Shown: positions 1 to 9,071 of the stretch, piece after piece
Numbering within the stretch: position 1 is the stretch's first letter
Layout: the number at the start of each line of letters is the position of its first letter
NCBI GenBank assembly: GCA_963786675.1
Contig: CAWAZY010000004.1
Span: forward strand, 434,001-498,000
Direction of reading: 5' to 3'
Length of the DNA: 64,000 bases
DNA from: JAGVSR01 sp963786675
Lineage (GTDB): Bacteria; Pseudomonadota; Alphaproteobacteria; Rhizobiales; Hyphomicrobiaceae
The notes under the pieces: generated by a model
The model's database searches: none
Seen by the model: the letters and a program-made list of their open reading frames with translations, nothing else
Told to the model about the DNA's origin: nothing
Program-made: the position numbers and the translations under genes

Positions 1-1710
1 ACCCATCATGTCGCGGAAAGCCATGCCGCCGACATTCTCATTCGTTGGGGCGATGCGGTTCTGCCGGGTGCGCCGCCATTCGATCCGCAGGCACAATCCG
101 CTGACAAGCAGGCCGCGCAGTTCGGCTACAACAACGACTTCATTGGATTTCTACCGATCGGTAGCGGCTCCGACCATGGCCTGCTCGTGATCAACCACGA
201 GTATACAAACGACGAACTCATGTTCCCTGGACTGGAGGGCCCGTCCCGGCCCGATCGCGTCGCGGCATTGTCCGAAGCGCAGGTCCGCACCGCCATGGCA
301 GCCCACGGCGGCAGCGTGTTGGAAATCCGCCGCAGCGACGGACGTTGGACCATCGTGAGAGACTCGCGGTTCGCACGCCGCATCACCGCGACGACGCCCA
401 TGGACATCACAGGCCCCGCGGCCGGGCACGCTCTACTTAGGACATCCGCCGATCCCGAAGGCCGGACTGTGCTCGGCATGCTCAACAACTGCGCGGGCGG
501 TGTGACGCCGTGGGGGACGTGGCTGACGTGCGAAGAGAACTTCAACTTCTATTTCTGGGGCAAGGCGATCGCCAATACGCTGCCTCAGGCTGAAGCCCTC
601 GACCGTTACGGCGTTCCTGAAGACTATTATCCATGGGGCAAATACGAGGCGCGCTTTGATCTGGCCCGCGAACCAAATGAGTGCCATCGCTTCGGGTGGG
701 TGGTCGAAATCGATCCGTTCGATCCCGCTTCCGTGCCCAAGAAGCGCACCGCACTTGGCCGTTTCAAACACGAGGGCGCCGGCAATATCGTCAACCGCGA
801 CGGACGCTTTGTCGTCTACCAGGGCGATGATCAACGCTTCGACTACGTCTACAAGTTCGTCACCGCGGGCAAGGTCGATCCTGCAAACCGGGCTGCCAAT
901 GCCGATCTGCTCGACAGTGGCACGCTGTACGTGGCCCGCTTCGACGCCGACGGGCGCGGACAGTGGCTGCCGCTGGTTGCGGGTGAGCCGAAACTCGCCG
1001 CGTTCAAGGATCAAGGCGAAATCCTAATCCACACGCGGCTCGCGGCCGATGCGCTCGGCGCGACGAAGATGGACCGGCCGGAAGACGTGGAAGCCAACCC
1101 GAAGACCGGCAAGGTCTACCTGATGCTGACCAACAACAAGGAGCGCAAGACCTCCGGCAAAAAGGGGATCGATGCCGCCAATCCGCGCGCTGAAAACCGC
1201 TTCGGGCACATCATCGAAATCACGCCGGACGATGGCGACCACGCCGCGGAGGGTTTCAGCTGGGAGATCCTGGTACGCTGCGGCGACCCCGCCATTGCCG
1301 AGGTCGGCGCGACGTTCAATCCCGCCACATCGCGCGACGGCTGGTTCGGCATGCCCGACAACTGTGCCATCGACGCCGACGGCCGGTTGTGGATCGCGAC
1401 CGACGGCAACAATCTCAAGGCGACGGGCCGGGCCGATGGATTGTTCGCCTTGGAGACCGACGGCCCCTTGCGCGGCACCTCCCGTCTCTTCTTCCGCTGT
1501 CCGGACGGGGCGGAGTTGTGCGGGCCGTGCTTCACCCCCGATCTGGATACGCTGTTCGTGGCGGTCCAGCATCCTGGCGAGTCGGAAGACCCTAAATTTG
1601 CAGCAACCTTCGAAGCGCCTACGACGCGCTGGCCAGACTTCGATCCGCAGATGCCGCCCCGACCCAGCGTGGTGGCCATCACCCGCACCGGGGGCGGCAA
1701 AATCGGCTAG
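1..1710 (+). CDS. PhoX-family (DUF839) phosphatase, 5' truncated by window edge
   Basis: The reading frame is open from base 1, so the true start lies upstream. About 569 codons are visible. The protein matches the PhoX/DUF839 family: a segment around visible residues 160-180 reads NCAGGVTPWGTWLTCEEN, followed by an HEGAGNIV block, a 'DRPEDVEANPKTGKVY' stretch and a C-terminal 'MPDNCAIDADGRLWIATDG' beta-propeller-like motif. Family knowledge: PhoX enzymes are Tat-exported, calcium- and iron-dependent periplasmic phosphatases acting on phosphomonoesters, although many DUF839 members are uncharacterised. The signal peptide would be outside the window. The downstream gene is 270 bp away, so an operon is not evident. 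Family assignment is good; enzymatic specificity is inferred. Confidence 0.85.
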   Translation, partial: THHVAESHAADILIRWGDAVLPGAPPFDPQAQSADKQAAQFGYNNDFIGFLPIGSGSDHGLLVINHEYTNDELMFPGLEGPSRPDRVAALSEAQVRTAMAAHGGSVLEIRRSDGRWTIVRDSRFARRITATTPMDITGPAAGHALLRTSADPEGRTVLGMLNNCAGGVTPWGTWLTCEENFNFYFWGKAIANTLPQAEALDRYGVPEDYYPWGKYEARFDLAREPNECHRFGWVVEIDPFDPASVPKKRTALGRFKHEGAGNIVNRDGRFVVYQGDDQRFDYVYKFVTAGKVDPANRAANADLLDSGTLYVARFDADGRGQWLPLVAGEPKLAAFKDQGEILIHTRLAADALGATKMDRPEDVEANPKTGKVYLMLTNNKERKTSGKKGIDAANPRAENRFGHIIEITPDDGDHAAEGFSWEILVRCGDPAIAEVGATFNPATSRDGWFGMPDNCAIDADGRLWIATDGNNLKATGRADGLFALETDGPLRGTSRLFFRCPDGAELCGPCFTPDLDTLFVAVQHPGESEDPKFAATFEAPTTRWPDFDPQMPPRPSVVAITRTGGGKIG

Positions 1711-1980
1711 GACTTTGGCCTGCGGGCCCAGCATTGAGGCTGGTGGGCCACATTCTGATTAAGGCATTGATTTAAATGAATATATATCGCTATTTTCCAT
1801 GATGCAGATCAGGCGGCGCAGCGTGGCATGTTCGCGCTGCAGCATCTGGATTGCTGCTATGCAGCATTGGCAGTTTATATAGATCCTTCAGCACCTTAAA
1901 TATCGTCCGTCGGCGTGCTGGAGAGTGGCCCGCAAGAACGGCCCGGCAGCCTGTCCCGACGATCATGAAAGGACTGCCAA

Positions 1981-2505
1981 ATGACGACGTTAAACATCAC
2001 CGCGCTCACCACGGCCACGGGTTTCCAAATGGAAGTCAGGCCCGCGCAAGCTGCCGATAAGGACGCCCTGGGCGCCTTTTTCGAGCATGTGTCGAAGGAA
2101 GACCTCCGCTTCCGGTTCCTGAGTGCCATCCAGCATGTGCCCGATAAGCAGATTGCGGCCATGACCGATGTTGATCATCGCCGGACCGAGGACTTCCTGG
2201 CCTTCGCCCCGGGCAGCACGCGCATCATTGCCAACGTCATGCTGGCCGCCGACGTGGCGCTGAACGTGGCGGAAGTGGCTGTTGCCGTCGATGCTGCGTA
2301 CAAGGATCGCGGCATCGAGGAAGCCTTGCTGACGCATGCCGCCCAGGCCGCCAAAGCCCGCGGCATCAAGAAGCTTCAGTCGATTGAAAGCCGGGAAAAT
2401 CATGCCGGCATCGCCCTGGAGAACAAACTGGGCTTCTCCGCCCATGGAATCGAGGGAGACCCGATGCTCGTCCTGTTGGAGGCACGCCTCGACGACGCCG
2501 CCTAG
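1981..2505 (+). CDS. GNAT-family N-acetyltransferase
   Basis: 174 aa. The single GNAT fold covers most of the protein: an N-terminal 'MEVRPAQAADKDALGAFF' beta-alpha start at about residue 18, a central 'VAEVAVAVDAAYKDRGI' segment corresponding to the acetyl-CoA-binding motif A, and a C-terminal 'LENKLGFSAHGIEG' turn typical of the last GNAT strand. The sequence resembles the acetyltransferase domain of bacterial protein (Pat-like) acetyltransferases. The substrate cannot be read from the sequence. The start ATG at 1981 has an AGGA-type ribosome site about 7 nt upstream. The gene stands alone between the PhoX gene and the biotin operon. Confidence 0.8.
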   Translation: MTTLNITALTTATGFQMEVRPAQAADKDALGAFFEHVSKEDLRFRFLSAIQHVPDKQIAAMTDVDHRRTEDFLAFAPGSTRIIANVMLAADVALNVAEVAVAVDAAYKDRGIEEALLTHAAQAAKARGIKKLQSIESRENHAGIALENKLGFSAHGIEGDPMLVLLEARLDDAA

Positions 2506-2538
2506 GCGCAGGCGGGCCTCAAGACCGAGACATCTACA

Positions 2539-2568
2539 CGGGGATTGGCGCGGCAGCGCCGGTCCCCG
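2539..2568 (+). terminator. Hairpin between the GNAT gene and bioB
   Basis: An interrupted stem pairs CGGGGA (2539-2544) with TCCCCG (2563-2568), with an inner stem GGCGC/GCGCC (2547-2551, 2556-2560). It lies 34 bp after the GNAT stop. There is no T-tract, so it may be a Rho-aided terminator or mRNA-end hairpin rather than a classical intrinsic terminator. Confidence 0.4.
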
Positions 2569-2685
2569 CTTCCACGTCAAGTTGCCGCTTCAAGCGGCTC
2601 ACCCCTTGCCCAACAGGCTGAGGCAGGTACAAACAGGTCCGGTAGGGAGCCCCTCACGCCCCCCCAAACCGGAGACCCCTCGACA

Positions 2686-3768
2686 ATGAACGTGCACGCC
2701 AAGCCCGAGACGGCTTTCGCCCGCTCCATCCGGCATGATTGGACGCGTGAGGAAGCCTTGGCGATCCACGATCTTCCGTTGATGGATCTTCTGTTTCGCG
2801 CGCAGACGGTCCACCGTCAGACCTTTGACGCCAACCGCGTGCAGATGAGCCGGCTCTTGTCGATCAAGACCGGCGGCTGCGCAGAGGATTGCGGCTACTG
2901 CTCCCAGTCGGCCCATCACGAGTCGGGCCTCAAGGCGTCCAAGCTGATGGAAGTCGAGCGGGTGCTCGCCGAAGCGCGCAAAGCCAAGGAGACCGGCGCG
3001 ACGCGCTATTGCATGGGCGCGGCCTGGCGCGAACCCAAGGACCGCGACATGGGCGCCATCGTCGCCATGATCCAGGGCGTGAAAGCCATGGGCATGGAAA
3101 CCTGCATGACGCTCGGCATGCTGTCGGATGATCAGGTCGTGGCGCTGCGCGACGCCGGCCTCGACTACTACAATCACAACGTCGATACGTCCGAACGCTA
3201 CTATCCGCAGGTGATCAAGACGCGCACCTACGCCGACCGGCTGAACACGCTGGAGCGCGTGCGCGAAGCGGGCATGAAAGTATGCTCGGGCGGGATCATG
3301 GGTCTGGGCGAGGAGACAGCCGACCGCGTCGATATGCTGGTCACGCTGGCCAATCTCAGCGAGCATCCCGAAAGCGTACCGATCAACATGCTGATCGCCA
3401 TTCCCGGCACGCCGCTTGAGAACACGGACAAGATCGACCCAATCGCGTTCGTGCGCATCATCGCCACGGCCCGTATTCTGATGCCGGCGTCCTATGTGCG
3501 CCTGTCCGCCGGGCGCACCGAGATGAGCGACGAGATGCAAGCCCTGTGCTTCTTCGCCGGCGCCAATTCCATCTTCTGCGGCGACATCCTGCTGACGGCG
3601 GACAATCCCGGCGAAGACAAGGATGCGCTACTGTTTGCCAAACTCGGCTTAAAGGCCGAGGAGCTTCCAGGCTCAGAGGCAATTGAGGGCGCGGCGGCAG
3701 CAACTGACGGGACATGCGCCAGACCGGCGGCGGGATCCGAATGTCCGACAGCCACGAGCGCGCGCTAA
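2686..3768 (+). CDS. bioB: Biotin synthase BioB
   Basis: 360 aa. A radical-SAM enzyme that inserts sulfur into dethiobiotin, the last step of biotin synthesis. The diagnostic CAEDCGYCSQSAHH motif (CxxxCxxC, 4Fe-4S ligands) is near residue 65. The NHNVDTSERYYPQV region and the 'RLSAGRTEMSDEMQALCFFAGANSIF' type block (about residues 268-290) carry the conserved residues near the second iron-sulfur cluster. I chose the ATG at 2686 (protein starting MNVHAKPETAF) because the reading frame open further upstream is not conserved-looking and 2686 has a GGAG about 10 nt upstream. It is the first gene of the bioBFDAZ operon and overlaps bioF by 28 bp. Confidence 0.96.
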   Translation: MNVHAKPETAFARSIRHDWTREEALAIHDLPLMDLLFRAQTVHRQTFDANRVQMSRLLSIKTGGCAEDCGYCSQSAHHESGLKASKLMEVERVLAEARKAKETGATRYCMGAAWREPKDRDMGAIVAMIQGVKAMGMETCMTLGMLSDDQVVALRDAGLDYYNHNVDTSERYYPQVIKTRTYADRLNTLERVREAGMKVCSGGIMGLGEETADRVDMLVTLANLSEHPESVPINMLIAIPGTPLENTDKIDPIAFVRIIATARILMPASYVRLSAGRTEMSDEMQALCFFAGANSIFCGDILLTADNPGEDKDALLFAKLGLKAEELPGSEAIEGAAAATDGTCARPAAGSECPTATSAR

Positions 3769-4874
3769 AGGCGCTGGAAGCGCGGGGACGGCTCCGGTCG
3801 CTCGCACCGCGTGCCGGCGCCGACTTTTCATCGAACGATTATCTCGGCCTCGGCGCATCCGCTGCTTTGCGCGCGGCGGTATCGGAGGCCCTGGCCCGCG
3901 GCGTCTCCGTTGGCGCGGGCGGATCGCGCCTGTTGCGTGGCAACGATCCCGAACACGAGGCGCTGGAGGAGGAAGCAGCGCGCTTCTTCCGTTCCCAAGC
4001 CGCGCTCTACATGGGCGGCGGCTTCGCGGCCAATACAGCGATCTTTTCGACATTGCCGCAGCGCGGCGATCTCATCGTCTACGATGAACTCATCCACGCC
4101 AGCGCGCATGACGGCATGAAGCTGACGCGCGCCGAAACCGTTGCCGCACGTCACAACGATGCCAACGCTGTCGATGGCGCGATCCGCTCGTGGCGCGCGG
4201 CTGGTGGCACGGGGCGGATCTGGATCGCGGCTGAAACGCTGTATTCCATGGAAGGCGATCGAGCGCCGATCGAAGACCTGGCCCGCCTTGCCGACACTCA
4301 CGACGCCGTACTGGTTCTCGACGAGGCCCACGCCACGGGCGTTTTCGGCCCGGATGGCCGTGGACTGGCTCACAATTTGGAGGGCCGGCCCAACGTCATT
4401 TCGCTCCATACCTGCGGCAAGGCGCTTGGCGTCTCGGGCGCGCTGATCCTGGCGCCGGCGATATTCCGGGATTTTCTCGTCAATCGCGCCCGGCCATTCA
4501 TTTACGCCACCGCCCCTTCGCCGCTGATGGCCGCCACCGTGCGCGCCGCGCTTCGCCTTGTCGCAAACGAACCGCAACGCCGCGACCTGTTGGCCCAGCG
4601 CATCGCGCTCGCTGGCCAGGATCTGGAACGCACCTGCGGCCTTACCCCGACGGGCACGCAAATCCAGCCCATCATCGTCAAATCGGATAGCCGCGCCGTG
4701 GCGATCGCGAACCACCTGCAGGGCCTCGGCTTCGATATTCGCGCCGTGCGTCCGCCGACCGTGCCGGAAGGGACCGCACGTCTGCGCCTGTCGCTGACGC
4801 TCAATGCAACCGAGGACGATGCGCGCCGGTTGATCCGTGCGATTGGCGAAACATTGGAGAAGATTGCAGCATGA
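3741..4874 (+). CDS. bioF: 8-amino-7-oxononanoate synthase BioF
   Basis: 377 aa from the ATG at 3741. A PLP enzyme of the alpha-oxoamine synthase family that condenses pimeloyl-ACP (or -CoA) with L-alanine. Visible landmarks are FSSNDYLGL near residue 32, VLDEAHATGVFG around residue 195 and the PLP-lysine motif HTCGKALGVSGA around residue 225. An in-frame ATG at 3714 would add nine residues inside bioB; 3741 fits the family length better. It overlaps bioB, and its stop overlaps the bioD start as ATGA, indicating translational coupling. Confidence 0.95.
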   Translation: MSDSHERALKALEARGRLRSLAPRAGADFSSNDYLGLGASAALRAAVSEALARGVSVGAGGSRLLRGNDPEHEALEEEAARFFRSQAALYMGGGFAANTAIFSTLPQRGDLIVYDELIHASAHDGMKLTRAETVAARHNDANAVDGAIRSWRAAGGTGRIWIAAETLYSMEGDRAPIEDLARLADTHDAVLVLDEAHATGVFGPDGRGLAHNLEGRPNVISLHTCGKALGVSGALILAPAIFRDFLVNRARPFIYATAPSPLMAATVRAALRLVANEPQRRDLLAQRIALAGQDLERTCGLTPTGTQIQPIIVKSDSRAVAIANHLQGLGFDIRAVRPPTVPEGTARLRLSLTLNATEDDARRLIRAIGETLEKIAA

Positions 4875-5497
4875 CGGTTCGCTATGTCGTCTCCGGAACC
4901 GATACCGGCATCGGCAAGACAGTGTTCTCCGCGGGGCTCGCGGGCGCACTCGACGGTTACTACTGGAAGCCCGTGCAGAGCGGCATCGCGCCCGAGGCCG
5001 ATGCGGCGACAGTCGCGCGGCTTTCGGGATTGGAGCAACACCACATCCTGCCCGAAGCCTATCGCCTCGCCGCACCGCTCTCGCCGCACCGTTCAGCCGA
5101 ATTGGAAGGCATATCCATTGATCCGGCACGCCTCACCGTGCCCGCGACCGACCGGCCGCTGGTCATCGAAGGCGCCGGCGGGCTGATGGTGCCGCTGACG
5201 CGCGCCTGCCTGCAAATCGATGTCTACGCCACTTGGGACCTGCCCTTGATCCTGGTCGCGCGCACGTCTCTCGGCACGATCAATCACACGCTTTTGTCGA
5301 TCGCTGCCCTGCGCAGCCGGAGCATCACACTCAAAGGCGTCGCACTCGTCGGTGAGGAGAATTCCGACAACGCGCGCACGATCGCCGAAATGGGTGAGAC
5401 GGTCATTCTGGGCCGCCTGCCGCATATCCCGTCGCTCAATGCCCACAGCCTGCGCGATGCCTTCGCGACGCACTTCCGCGTGGAGGATTTCGCGTGA
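4871..5497 (+). CDS. bioD: Dethiobiotin synthetase BioD
   Basis: 208 aa. An ATP-dependent carboxylase that forms the ureido ring of dethiobiotin from DAPA. The P-loop GTDTGIGKTVFS is at residues 9-20, the YWKPVQSG substrate loop follows near residue 35, and 'VIEGAGGLMVPL' is near residue 98. The start is ATG overlapping the bioF stop (ATGA). The end overlaps the GTG start of bioA (GTGA). Reading order B-F-D-A-Z keeps all biotin ring-assembly steps in one transcript. Confidence 0.95.
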   Translation: MTVRYVVSGTDTGIGKTVFSAGLAGALDGYYWKPVQSGIAPEADAATVARLSGLEQHHILPEAYRLAAPLSPHRSAELEGISIDPARLTVPATDRPLVIEGAGGLMVPLTRACLQIDVYATWDLPLILVARTSLGTINHTLLSIAALRSRSITLKGVALVGEENSDNARTIAEMGETVILGRLPHIPSLNAHSLRDAFATHFRVEDFA

Positions 5498-6765
5498 CGC
5501 GATCCCGCGTATGGCACCCGTTCACGCAGCATGCGGCCGCGCCGCCCCCCGTCGCCATCGCGTCGACGGATGGGGCCTATCTGACGGCCGAGGACGGCCG
5601 CCGCATCTTCGATGGCATCTCATCCTGGTGGGTCATCACGCACGGCCACCGGCATCCCGCCATCATGGCGGCCATCCAGGCCGAAGCCGAACGTCGCGAT
5701 CAGATCATCTTCGCTGGCTTCACGCACGCGCCCGCCGAGGCCGTGGCGGAAAAACTTCTGGAACTCGTCAATGCAGCCTTGGGCGGCAACACGCTCGCCC
5801 ACGTGTTCTTTTCCGACAGTGGTTCCACGGCGGTGGAAGTCGCGCTGAAAATGGCGCTCGGCTACTGGCATAATATCGGTGAACCACGCACGCGCATTCT
5901 GGCTTTGGACAACGCCTATCACGGCGACACGGTGGGCACGATGTCGGCTGGCGCGCGCGGGATCTACAATGCCGCCTATGCGCCCTTCCTGTTCGATGTG
6001 ACGCGCATTCCCTTCCCTGCCGCGGGACGCGAGGTCGAAACGTTCATGGCCCTCGAAACGGCTATGAACGCCGAGCCCGCCGCCGCGCTGATCGTCGAGC
6101 CGCTGGTCCTCGGCGCGGGCGGCATGCTGATGTACTCGCCCGCGGTCTTGACGGAAATGACCCGCATTGCTCGGCGGCACGGCACGCTGGTTATCGCCGA
6201 CGAAGTGATGACCGGCTTTGGCCGCACGGGGACCTTCATGGCCTGCACCCAAGCCCAGGTCGCGCCCGACATCCTCTGCGTCGCCAAGGGTCTGACCGGC
6301 GGTGCCGTACCCCTCGCGGCCACGCTCGCCACGCGCGCTATTTTCGACGCCCACTATGACGCCGACCGGACCAAGACGTTCTTTCACTCTTCAAGTTTTA
6401 CCGCCAATCCGCTCGCTTGCGCAGCCGCCAACGCCAACCTCGACATCTGGCTGACGGAGCCCGTGGCGGAACGCGTGGCGGCCCTGGCCCGTGCGCAGGC
6501 GGATCACCTGGAGGCGCTGAAGGACGATGCGCGATTTACCAATGTGCGCCAGTTAGGGACGATTGCAGCCGCCGATCTCGTCGTCCGCGACTCCGGCTAC
6601 CTTGCCGGCATCGGTCCGAGGATCTACGAACACGTCATTGCGGCGGGTGTCCTGCTGCGCCCGCTCGGCAACACGGTCTATGTGATGCCGCCCTATTGCA
6701 CCACGCCCGGCGATCTCGACGGTGCTTACGCTGCCCTGCGCGGCGCTGCCGGCGCGCTGGCCTGA
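5494..6765 (+). CDS. bioA: DAPA aminotransferase BioA
   Basis: 423 aa. A class III PLP aminotransferase that converts KAPA to 7,8-diaminopelargonate, normally with S-adenosylmethionine as amino donor. Landmarks are the N-terminal VWHPFTQH, SSWWVITHGHRHP near residue 43, DEVMTGFGRTG near residue 235 and the PLP-lysine CVAKGLTGG near residue 265. Translation starts at a GTG whose last two bases form part of the bioD stop. The protein is of usual family length. Confidence 0.95.
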   Translation: MTRSRVWHPFTQHAAAPPPVAIASTDGAYLTAEDGRRIFDGISSWWVITHGHRHPAIMAAIQAEAERRDQIIFAGFTHAPAEAVAEKLLELVNAALGGNTLAHVFFSDSGSTAVEVALKMALGYWHNIGEPRTRILALDNAYHGDTVGTMSAGARGIYNAAYAPFLFDVTRIPFPAAGREVETFMALETAMNAEPAAALIVEPLVLGAGGMLMYSPAVLTEMTRIARRHGTLVIADEVMTGFGRTGTFMACTQAQVAPDILCVAKGLTGGAVPLAATLATRAIFDAHYDADRTKTFFHSSSFTANPLACAAANANLDIWLTEPVAERVAALARAQADHLEALKDDARFTNVRQLGTIAAADLVVRDSGYLAGIGPRIYEHVIAAGVLLRPLGNTVYVMPPYCTTPGDLDGAYAALRGAAGALA

Positions 6766-6807
6766 TCCCGACCGACCGCGTGTCTGACTGCCGGAATTGA
6801 AAGCTCC

Positions 6808-7785
6808 ATGGGTTCCACACTTCTCGCCACCGGCCACTACGCGCCTGAACGCCGGGTCGGCAACGCCGAGCTCGAAGCGCGCCTTGGGCTGGAGGACGGC
6901 TGGATCGTACGCCGCACCGGCATCCGCGAACGGCGCTATGCGGCACCGGATGAAGCCTTGTCGGATATGGCGGTCGCCGCGGGCGAGATGGCGCTGGCCC
7001 GCATTGGCTTCGACCGCGCCCGGATCGGCCTGTTGGTGCTCGCCACGTCGACCCCCGATCACCTGCTGCCTCCCAGCGCGCCGCTGGTGGCGCATCGGCT
7101 CGGCCTCAGCGGGGCAGGCGGCATCGACATGGCCGGGGCCTGCGGCGGTTTTCTCCATGCCTTGACCTTTGCCGATAGCTATGCCCGCGTGCATCAGCAG
7201 CCGGTTCTCGTCATCGCGGCGAACCTGCTCTCCCGGCGCACCAATCCCAACGAGCGCGCCAGTGTCATCCTGTTCGCCGATGCGGCGGGTGCCGTGCTGA
7301 TCGTGCCGGATGCGCGCCAGACCTCCGGCGTGCGCGGCGTCCATCTGGCCACCGATGGCGCGAGCTACGATCTGATCCAAATTCCTGCCGGCGGCAGCCG
7401 CCGCCCGTTCAACACCGTCTCCGATCCCACCGACACGCTCATGCATATCCGCGATGGCCGCGCCGTGTTCGCCAAGGCCGTCGACATGATGGTGTCGTCG
7501 TCGGAGGCAGCGCTCGCCAAAGCAGGCGTCAGCCTCGATGAGATCCGCTTCGTCATCCCCCACCAGGCCAACGCGCGCATCATCGCGGCCGTGCAGCGCA
7601 AGCTCGGCGTGTCCGACGACCGCCTCATGTCGAGCGTCGCCGACTACGGCAACAGTTCCGCCGCCACCATACCGCTCACTTTATCGCTTCACGCCGGGAA
7701 CGCGGACCTGAAGCCGGGCGACAAGCTCCTGATGTGCGCGGCCGGTGCCGGCCTCACCGGCGGCGCCATTGTCTACGAAATCTAG
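6808..7785 (+). CDS. bioZ: BioZ, beta-ketoacyl-ACP synthase III-like enzyme of pimelate synthesis
   Basis: 325 aa. A FabH-type thiolase-fold condensing enzyme with all three KAS III catalytic residues visible: Cys in MAGACGGFLHAL (about residue 112), His in VIPHQANARII (about 250) and Asn in VADYGNSSAATIPL (about 280). Its place at the end of a bioBFDA operon identifies it as BioZ rather than housekeeping FabH. Family knowledge: in rhizobial relatives BioZ starts the pimeloyl moiety by condensing a glutaryl thioester with malonyl-ACP, so no bioC/bioH is needed. The start ATG lies 42 bp after bioA. Confidence 0.88.
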   Translation: MGSTLLATGHYAPERRVGNAELEARLGLEDGWIVRRTGIRERRYAAPDEALSDMAVAAGEMALARIGFDRARIGLLVLATSTPDHLLPPSAPLVAHRLGLSGAGGIDMAGACGGFLHALTFADSYARVHQQPVLVIAANLLSRRTNPNERASVILFADAAGAVLIVPDARQTSGVRGVHLATDGASYDLIQIPAGGSRRPFNTVSDPTDTLMHIRDGRAVFAKAVDMMVSSSEAALAKAGVSLDEIRFVIPHQANARIIAAVQRKLGVSDDRLMSSVADYGNSSAATIPLTLSLHAGNADLKPGDKLLMCAAGAGLTGGAIVYEI

Positions 7786-7863
7786 ACCGGCATTCCGTCG
7801 TCCCCGCTTTTGTCGCAATAATGGGCTTGGCTGCCGGGCTGATGGACTTTGGGGGGATAAACT

Positions 7864-9000
7864 ATGTTTGCGCATATCCGCGGTGTTCTGGGCGGCGCGG
7901 CCGTTCTTCTGGTGCTGTGTGCCGCCGTGCCGGCGCTGGCGTCCAAGCGGGTGGCCCTGGTCATCGGCAACGCGGCCTATGTGCACGCCCCGCCGCTCGC
8001 CAATCCGATGAACGACGCGCGCGACGTCTCGGAACGCCTGAAGGCCCTCGGTTTCGAGGTTCATACCGGCATCGACCTGGACAAACCCGGCTTCGACGCC
8101 AAGGTCCGGGAGTTCTCGGCCGGCCTCGAAACCGCCGACGTCGCCATCCTGTTTTATGCGGGGCATGGCCTGCAGGTGTCCGGACAGAACTATCTCGTAC
8201 CCATCGATGCCAAACTGGCCAAGGAGCGTGATCTGGAGTTCGAGGCGGTGCGTCTCGACTTCGTTCTGAAACAGATGGAGCTCGGCCGCGAGGACAAGAC
8301 CAACATCGTGTTCCTCGACGCCTGCCGTGACAACCCGCTGTCGCGTTCGCTCGCCCGCTCCATGGGCACACGCTCGGCGAGCATCGGCAAGGGCCTGGCC
8401 CAAGTGGACGCCGGGGTCGGCACGTTCATTTCCTATTCGACCCAGCCCGGCAACGTGGCGCTCGACGGCAAGGGCGCCAATTCACCGTTCACCGCCGCGC
8501 TGGTCAAGCGCATGTCCGAGCCCTCGCGCAGCCTGACCGGCGTCATGATCGACGTGCGCAAGGATGTGATTGCCGAGACCGGCGGCCAACAGGTGCCCTG
8601 GGATCACTCGGCCCTGACGGGCGAGTTCTTTTTCGATCCCAACGCCAAGCCGGGCGACGCGGGCGCGCTGCAAACCCGCGTCAAGGAGCTGGAGCAGGAT
8701 CTCCAGAAGCGCTCGAATACGGCCACTATCGCGACGCAGGCGACGCTCAAGCAGTTGCGCCAGCGCGTGAAGGAAATGGAACAGGAGACGCGGCGCGACT
8801 GGCAGAAGGTGCACAAGCTGTCACGCGAGCGCATGACGGTGAAGGACCCGCAGCAGCAAATGGATATGGTGCGCGAAGCTGGTCAGCTGCAGATCGGCAT
8901 CGTCAATCGCGGCCGCGACATGACCGAGTTGAAAGCCGAAGTCGAAAAGCTTGAAAAGGAACTCGGTCCCGACGCCGCGGCCGCCGCAGCGCCTCAGTGA
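7864..9000 (+). CDS. Exported caspase-like (peptidase C14) protein with C-terminal coiled coil
   Basis: 378 aa. An N-terminal signal peptide (about residues 1-27, hydrophobic VLLVLCAAVPALA followed by SKR) precedes a caspase-fold domain. The catalytic dyad is visible as His in LFYAGHGLQ (about residue 101) and Cys in VFLDACRDNPL (about residue 152). Residues about 265-370 are charged and heptad-like, suggesting a coiled coil. Bacterial p20-domain proteases of this kind are poorly characterised. Export points to a periplasmic role. The gene is 78 bp after bioZ with no terminator visible between them, but a functional link to biotin is unlikely. Confidence 0.82.
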   Translation: MFAHIRGVLGGAAVLLVLCAAVPALASKRVALVIGNAAYVHAPPLANPMNDARDVSERLKALGFEVHTGIDLDKPGFDAKVREFSAGLETADVAILFYAGHGLQVSGQNYLVPIDAKLAKERDLEFEAVRLDFVLKQMELGREDKTNIVFLDACRDNPLSRSLARSMGTRSASIGKGLAQVDAGVGTFISYSTQPGNVALDGKGANSPFTAALVKRMSEPSRSLTGVMIDVRKDVIAETGGQQVPWDHSALTGEFFFDPNAKPGDAGALQTRVKELEQDLQKRSNTATIATQATLKQLRQRVKEMEQETRRDWQKVHKLSRERMTVKDPQQQMDMVREAGQLQIGIVNRGRDMTELKAEVEKLEKELGPDAAAAAAPQ

Positions 9001-9021
9001 CGCCTGCCTCGACATAAAAAA

Positions 9022-9043
9022 CGAGCGGACCTGGATCCGCTCG
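9022..9043. terminator. Bidirectional intrinsic terminator
   Basis: A perfect 8-bp stem CGAGCGGA/TCCGCTCG (9022-9029 with 9036-9043) with loop CCTGGA is preceded by AAAAAA and followed by a T-rich run. It lies between two convergent genes: 22 bp past the caspase-like gene on the plus strand and just past the GlcG-like gene on the minus strand. It can serve both. Confidence 0.8.
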
Positions 9044-9071
9044 CTCTTTAGATTTTCGCGTGTTGCTCGAG

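Noticed and set aside
2506..2685. Riboswitch or BioR box upstream of bioB
   Set aside because: Only hairpins without a recognisable riboswitch core; no TTATCTATAA-like BioR site was found.
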